Below, piece by piece: positions 59,207 through 64,000 of a stretch of 64,000 nucleotides of DNA. Positions within the stretch are counted from its first letter, which is position 1. Every line of letters begins with the position of its first letter. Under the pieces are notes generated by a model, which worked only from the letters and a program-made list of their open reading frames with translations, had not been told where the DNA came from and ran no database searches. The DNA is from Henricia sp. BOLD:AAB3569 (Eukaryota > Echinodermata > Asteroidea > Spinulosida > Echinasteridae), in assembly GCA_037783545.1 (NCBI GenBank), contig JBBELK010000975.1, forward strand, positions 72,001-136,000, in the 5' to 3' direction. Both the position numbers and the translations under genes were made by a program.

Positions 59207-60107
59207 ACATGAACACGATATCTCAAAACATTGAAATCAAAATGTGTCATTTTCTCCCCAAGAAACACTTCAGGGAAATAATGGTACAAACTGGCGCCGT
59301 TCAAAAAGTTAAGATTTCTTAGTTTATTTCATCTAAGCTCAATTAAAATAAAAATTATATTTGTCAAAAATTGCATCTTTCCTTGATCAAAAGCGTGTGA
59401 GAAGATCACATGTTAATCGCTTCACAAAAATGAGAATGAAATCGATAAACGATGTCATGTCCCAAGAGCCCCATAGGTTTGTGTGAAAATTCCCTGCTTC
59501 ATCTGTCATCCAATCCCATAACGCATTGAGAACGTCGATAAGGTTTATTGACACGGAATGACCCTACTTCCCTTTGTTGCATACGCAAAGGGAAGTAAAT
59601 ATGAGGACAGAGAACCAGTCTAGTGTTGACCTCTCCGCTCTCGCGCATGCGCATATTTGATTTTAGGCAAACGATCTGTATTTTATCTCACGGAGGGTCA
59701 AAATTTTGCCCCACGATTTCACCGAAACTAGACATCGGATCAATGCGTACTCTTCGAACATATTTGAGTGCACCTATTGAGCAAATATCAGAGCCAAGGG
59801 ACAAATTTCATTTGTGGAGTTTGCCACAGATTTGGGCTTAGATATGGCTCCTGGTCTGAGGATTTTCCGAAGCCCTGTTCATGGGTCTAGGAAATAACAA
59901 GCCATGATGAAGATTCAGCCTACAATTGCAGTAAAAAAAGGAGGTCTGGAATGACAGCCAATGTGTACAAATTCAAATCTTGTGTACGATGTGTCTATCC
60001 GTGTACAAAGGAATGGCAGTGCGCGTTCGATTACCAGACTACTAATGCACAGACTGATTTCAATGTTTTGAGATATCGTGTTCATGTTGACAAGTTGCAA
60101 ATGAACA
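59207..60107. mobile_element. ~0.9-kb inverted-repeat element upstream of HPS1
   Basis: ACTTGACAACATGAACACGA..TCTCAAAACATTGAAATCA near 59208-59248 is complemented by TGATTTCAATGTTTTGAGAT..TGTTGACAAGT near 60055-60095. The interior contains a fragment of the PWWP2-intron foldback (59508-59551) and a hairpin CTTCCCTTTG / CAAAGGGAAG at 59570-59598. It ends about 160 bp before the HPS1 start codon. Confidence 0.75.
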
Positions 60108-60262
60108 TTCTGTAAAAAAAATAGAAAGTGAGAGTAATTTTTTGCAGCCCAAAAATTGCCAGAAGTTTCATTGACAAAAGTTGTTTTTGTGTTTAACAAT
60201 AATTGCCGTTGGAGTGTTTCTATATGTCTAAATGGTTTATTTCTAGACACATCAACACCAAC

Positions 60263-63200
60263 ATGAAGGGAATAGTGGTTATGCAGCGACCTTGCATGCC
60301 AGATATTGTATTCCTCACAGCAGACAAAGCATTCACCAGTCACATGAATCTACTAGCTGTCAAAAAGAAACTTATTCAGGTAAAACCTTACAGTTTTTAT
60401 TGCTGACTCCGTGGTTGTTATAACTTAAGCCAATGACCCAACTTCCTTTCTTTTTGTACATTCTGCCATTAACTGAAACTTCTACCGGTATGTGGGTCAT
60501 TCCACGTGAAGGGGGCATTTTGGCAACACAGACCATATTTTCGAGGAAATAGTTTAAGTTGTTCTGAAGAGATAACTTGGGCCCAAAAAGGGTTACAAAT
60601 AGTGTGACAACATGCCGTACTAAAAACCCTGTGTACAAATTTCCAATATACGCTCGTAACCGGGACGGACACCTGTGTTACATTTTAGGTTTTCCTGGAT
60701 CCTGATAGGGAATCTTCTTACATGAAAAATAGTGTTTATGGCATCAAAATCAGTCAAGCGATTCAAACATGTCATTTTTGTTGCAACAAAGTCACACCCT
60801 AGTTGATGATCTGATTATTTAATATGACGACAAGAACTGGCCACCCAAAAAATGTTGTGCTCCACCTTGTGCCTCCTTGAAAAACTGTTCGTCTAAGCTG
60901 TAATTGTGCCCCCTCAAAAGTGTTGTGCCACCTGCCTAGCTCCCTAACCCCTCCTAACAGTTTCTGAGGACACCGAATTGGAAGTCCCAGCAAATGGCAG
61001 GTACATAGTAGCAGTAAAAGTATGTGAATCGAATGCTGAATTAGTATCTTATGTTGTTGGGAGTTTGTTTTGACAACCTTATTACATGTAGTTAACCATT
61101 TAACCACATTAAACTGACTATTTATACATGTATGTTTGTTACAGAAAGAGGATGTTGATCAAGATCATGTGGACATTTCCATGGCAACTCAGTTCTTTTC
61201 ACCAATAGCTGCATCTTATGCATCATTGTCCAATGAAATACATTTGCCTTATTCATCCATAAGGACAGAGAATGACTTCTTGTTTGTCTTAAAACAGGTA
61301 TGTAATTCTGTAGAATATTGTGCGAAAACAAGTAAAATATACATGTACACAGTGTTCACTGGCAACAGGCTTAGTCTTGGTGCAAGATGCCAATGTGTGG
61401 ATTGTTCCAACCAATCGTAGAGAGAGGGCGTCATACCTCAATAAATGGCTAGCATGTGCACAGTAGTGGGACTTTCAGACTGTTGGAGTGACCTCTACCT
61501 AAAGTTTTGCATATGCATTGTACAGGTCATCTGATAATTAGGCATTACTTTAATAGCAAGACAATGGTATCTCCCATAATGAGCAGGCCAGCCTTTGCAC
61601 AAGCTCGTGTGCGTGCACAAGCTCGTGTGACATGTGATACCAGACTGCACAGTGATTGGCTTAAATTATGCTAATTAGCATTGCATCATAGGTATGCACA
61701 GCTTGGAATGTGCTCAGTCTGGAAAAGTCCCAAGATGCTATTATGATTTAGACATGGACTGACTACTTGTCGGAAACTACTGAGTATTCGTACGATTGTG
61801 TTTTTGTTTCCCTCCAGTGCGGGGATCATCTGTATATTGCAGTGAATGGCGATAGAACAGAGTCGGAACTGTTTCTTAACCACAAACTACAAGTTCTTCA
61901 TCAACTTGTTAAATTCTATTATGGGCCAATAACTGATCAGTAAGTTTCCATTTCATCCCCACACATTTAGGTTATTCCCTCTCAAAAACCCCAAAAAGGT
62001 TGATTTTGTTTTCAACAAATTTCTGATGCACCTTCGAACCACACTATTGAGCTTGTGCGAACCGCCGCATATGTGTGCAGACTGCCGCATATGTGTGCAG
62101 ACGGCCGCATATGTGTGCAGACTGCCGCATATGTGTGCAGACTGCCGCATATGTGTGCAGACTGCCGCATATGTGTGCAGACTGCCGCATATGTGTGCAG
62201 ACGGCCGCATATGTGTGCAGACGGCCGCATATGTGTGCAGACTGCCGCATATGTGTGCAGACGGCCGTATATGTGTGCAGACGGCCGTATATGTGTGCAG
62301 ACGGCCGCATATGTGTGCAGACGGCCGCATATGTGTGCAGACGGCCGCATATGTGTGCAGACGGCCGCATATGTGTGCAGACGGCCGCATATGTGTGCAG
62401 ACTGCCGCATATGTGTGCAGACTGCCGCATATGTGTGCAGACGGCCGCATATGTGTGCAGACGGCCGCATATGTGTGCAGACTGCCGCATATGTGTGCAG
62501 ACTGCCGCATATGTGTGCAGACTGCCGCATATGTGTGCAGACTGCCGCATATGTGTGCAGACGGCCGCATATGTGTGCAGACTGCCGCATATGTGTGCGG
62601 ACGGCCGCATATGTGTGCGGACGGCCGTATATGTGTGCAGACGGCCGCATATGTGTGCAGACGGCCGCATATGTGTGCAGACGGCCGCATATGTGTGCAG
62701 ACGGCCGCATATGTGTGCAGACGGCCGCATATGTGTGCAGACTGCCGCATATGTGTGCAGACTGCCGCATATGTGTGCAGACGGCCGCATATGTGTGCAG
62801 ACTGCCGCATATGTGTGCAGACGGCCGCATATGTGTGCAGACTGCCGCATATGTGTGCAGACGGCCGCATATGTGTGCAGACTGCCGCATATGTGTGCAG
62901 ACGGCCGCATATGTGTGCAGACTGCCGCATATGTGTGCAGACTGCCGCATATGTGTGCAGACGGCCGCATATGTGTGCAGACGGCCGCATATGTGTGCAG
63001 ACTGCCATTATGGGAGCCAAAATGAAGGCATCTTATAATGGTGTTTTGCTGTGCGTATACTTTTTAAAAAACACGTGCTTAGTGCATTGTGACACGGTTC
63101 ACTCCCAAAACAACACAGAAAATGCACATGTGTGGTGGTCTGTACATGGGCATCGTTTTACATTTGATCACAATGCTGATCTTGAAAAGGAACTCTGAAG

Positions 63201-64000
63201 AAGAGGGATTTCAGTGTTGCATGTGTGTATCTGTGTATCTGGATTTTACTATTTGTGCCGTCATTCCCCACAGACTGAAGCCAGATACTATTTCCGAGAA
63301 GCAACGATTATGGGAGGAAATGGCCAGATTAATTGATACATGGGCTGAGCTTTACAACAAGGAGCAATGTTTCCTGGTTGAGGTTGGTTGCTGCAGTATT
63401 ACAGGGCAGGAACCTTGGCTGATGAGGTCATTGTAGTGTAGTTTTTACCCTATATTTCATTCAAAAATTGACACCTTAAGGCAACTTAAGCTTTGTGGAA
63501 TCCACCATCCAGGCAAATAGACAAAACTGGAAGGGCATTGTAGGGTCTTAGAGGTTGAAGAATCAATACAAATGACATTGAGACATTTCTGAAATTAGGT
63601 TGTTTCCACAAGGCATGTCACAAGGTGGTTCAGTACATAAATATCCTTTGCTTACACTCAGATTTGGTTGACAAATATTAAGGAAGGTATTTTGCTTTTT
63701 GGTTGTGCAAATCCTGTATAGAGCCTTTGTACAGGCAGCCATGACAGGGGGGCATGTTTTCATAGATCCACAAAGTGCCAACTCGAGCATGCATGGTGAC
63801 AATGTGACTGCCCCCTGTCATGGCTGCCTGTGCAAAGGGTCTATGTGGGCTTTTAGATTTGATGTAACGAGGTTTTACTGTAATCTTGTAGGCTATAGAG
63901 CGACTTCAAGTGAACCAAACAGTCAATGAGATATGTATTGGAGCTCTGGAGATGGTGCTACGGAAACTACGTTCAGTTGGACAGAAGTATGCCGTCCATG
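60263..64000 (+). CDS. HPS1: HPS1 homologue (BLOC-3 subunit), first five exons, cut by window end
   Basis: Exons: 60263-60379, 61145-61297, 61818-61939, 63274-63382 and 63892-64000 (continues). The phases agree and the frame covers 203 residues so far; human HPS1 is about 700. Matching segments include GDHLYIAVNGDRTESE, the NHKLQVLHQLVKFYYG helix, an LW(E)..LIDTW..LYNKEQCFLVE stretch and NQTVNEICIGALEMVL, all in the order of the vertebrate N-terminus, where the first longin-type domain lies. With HPS4 it forms BLOC-3, the exchange factor for Rab32/Rab38 in the biogenesis of lysosome-related organelles. The start MKGIVVMQRP aligns with the vertebrate MKCVLV start. Intron 3 contains a 47-unit 20-bp minisatellite and intron 4 a family A MITE. 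The remaining exons lie outside the window. Confidence 0.92.
60485..60690. repeat. Decayed relative of the 29177-29622 foldback (HPS1 intron 1)
   Basis: Shares AAAACCCTGTGTACAAATTT and GTGGGTCATTCCAC-like words with the element in CIAO1 intron 4, in corresponding order. The arms no longer pair well. Confidence 0.5.
62061..63006. repeat. 20-bp minisatellite in HPS1 intron 3, 47 units
   Basis: The unit is ACKGCCGCATATGTGTGCAG, where K is T or G at one fixed site (the first unit has C). Apart from three CGTAT and two TGCGG variants the other positions are constant. The T/G order is not random: a pattern of four T, one or two G, then a seven-G run with CGTAT units and two T occurs twice, about 340-360 bp apart. 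Because 20 is not a multiple of three and the unit lacks stops, several 300-390-codon frames arise on both strands; they are artefacts. Confidence 0.97.
63719..63844. mobile_element. TA-flanked MITE family A (HPS1 intron 4)
   Basis: Ends TATAGAGCCTTTGTACAGGC and GCCTGTGCAAAGGGTCTATG with inner GCCATGACAGGGGGGC / GCCCCCTGTCATGGC. It lies 48 bp before exon 5. Confidence 0.85.

Noticed and set aside
61953..63198. Frames of 308-390 codons with Cys/His-rich 20-residue repeats, superficially zinc-finger-like
   Set aside because: They are translations of the 20-bp minisatellite inside HPS1 intron 3 and are open in all frames; no zinc-ligand spacing is kept.

Overview
This is animal genomic DNA. It shows intron-rich genes with GT-AG introns, tRNA-derived SINEs, many foldback/MITE-type elements, long poly-C runs and several minisatellites. 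The five genes are single-copy housekeeping genes whose spliced proteins match vertebrate orthologues almost end to end. That, plus frequent TACATGTA and TAGGCCTA words, suggests an invertebrate deuterostome, most likely an echinoderm (perhaps a sea star). The species-level guess is weak; a hemichordate or amphioxus cannot be excluded from the sequence alone.

Layout. Positions 1-10626 are a 116-bp satellite that runs off the left edge. Next come a G-rich/9-mer mosaic (10627-11450), a perfect 12-bp array (11864-12391) and a 43-bp repeat. A 5'-truncated RTE-like retrotransposon (13227-14085) and several palindromic elements separate the repeats from the genes. The genes are NOC4L (+, 16645-27676, 11 exons), CIAO1 (-, 32577-28374, 6 exons), ARHGAP19 (+, 33984-40532, 11 exons), PWWP2 (+, 42975-47780, 2 exons) and the 5' part of HPS1 (+, 60263 to the window end). 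NOC4L and CIAO1 converge with 0.7 kb between stop codons; CIAO1 and ARHGAP19 diverge from a 1.4-kb intergenic region. Between PWWP2 and HPS1 lie SINEs, TTAA-flanked MITEs, a 56-bp tandem array (51823-54935) and a 3.6-kb foldback element (55056-58667).

For the four complete genes, exon phases close exactly and give 519, 343, 550 and 504 residues. All boundaries were read by eye from splice consensus, frame continuity and remembered vertebrate proteins. The genes do not form one pathway: NOC4L acts in small-subunit ribosome biogenesis, CIAO1 in cytosolic Fe-S assembly, ARHGAP19 in RhoA inactivation during cell division, PWWP2 in chromatin reading and HPS1 in BLOC-3/Rab32-38 trafficking.

The most notable observations are: a 69-bp tandem repeat that copies the 3' end and splice donor of NOC4L exon 5; a satellite whose units each carry two inverted repeats, with one hairpin replaced by a different hairpin in a subfamily; a two-state (T/G) 20-bp array inside an HPS1 intron with a higher-order duplication; and a 3.6-kb foldback element with ~0.5-kb arms built from ~160-bp subrepeats containing octamer pairs. 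No prokaryotic-type system, CRISPR array or viral gene was seen.
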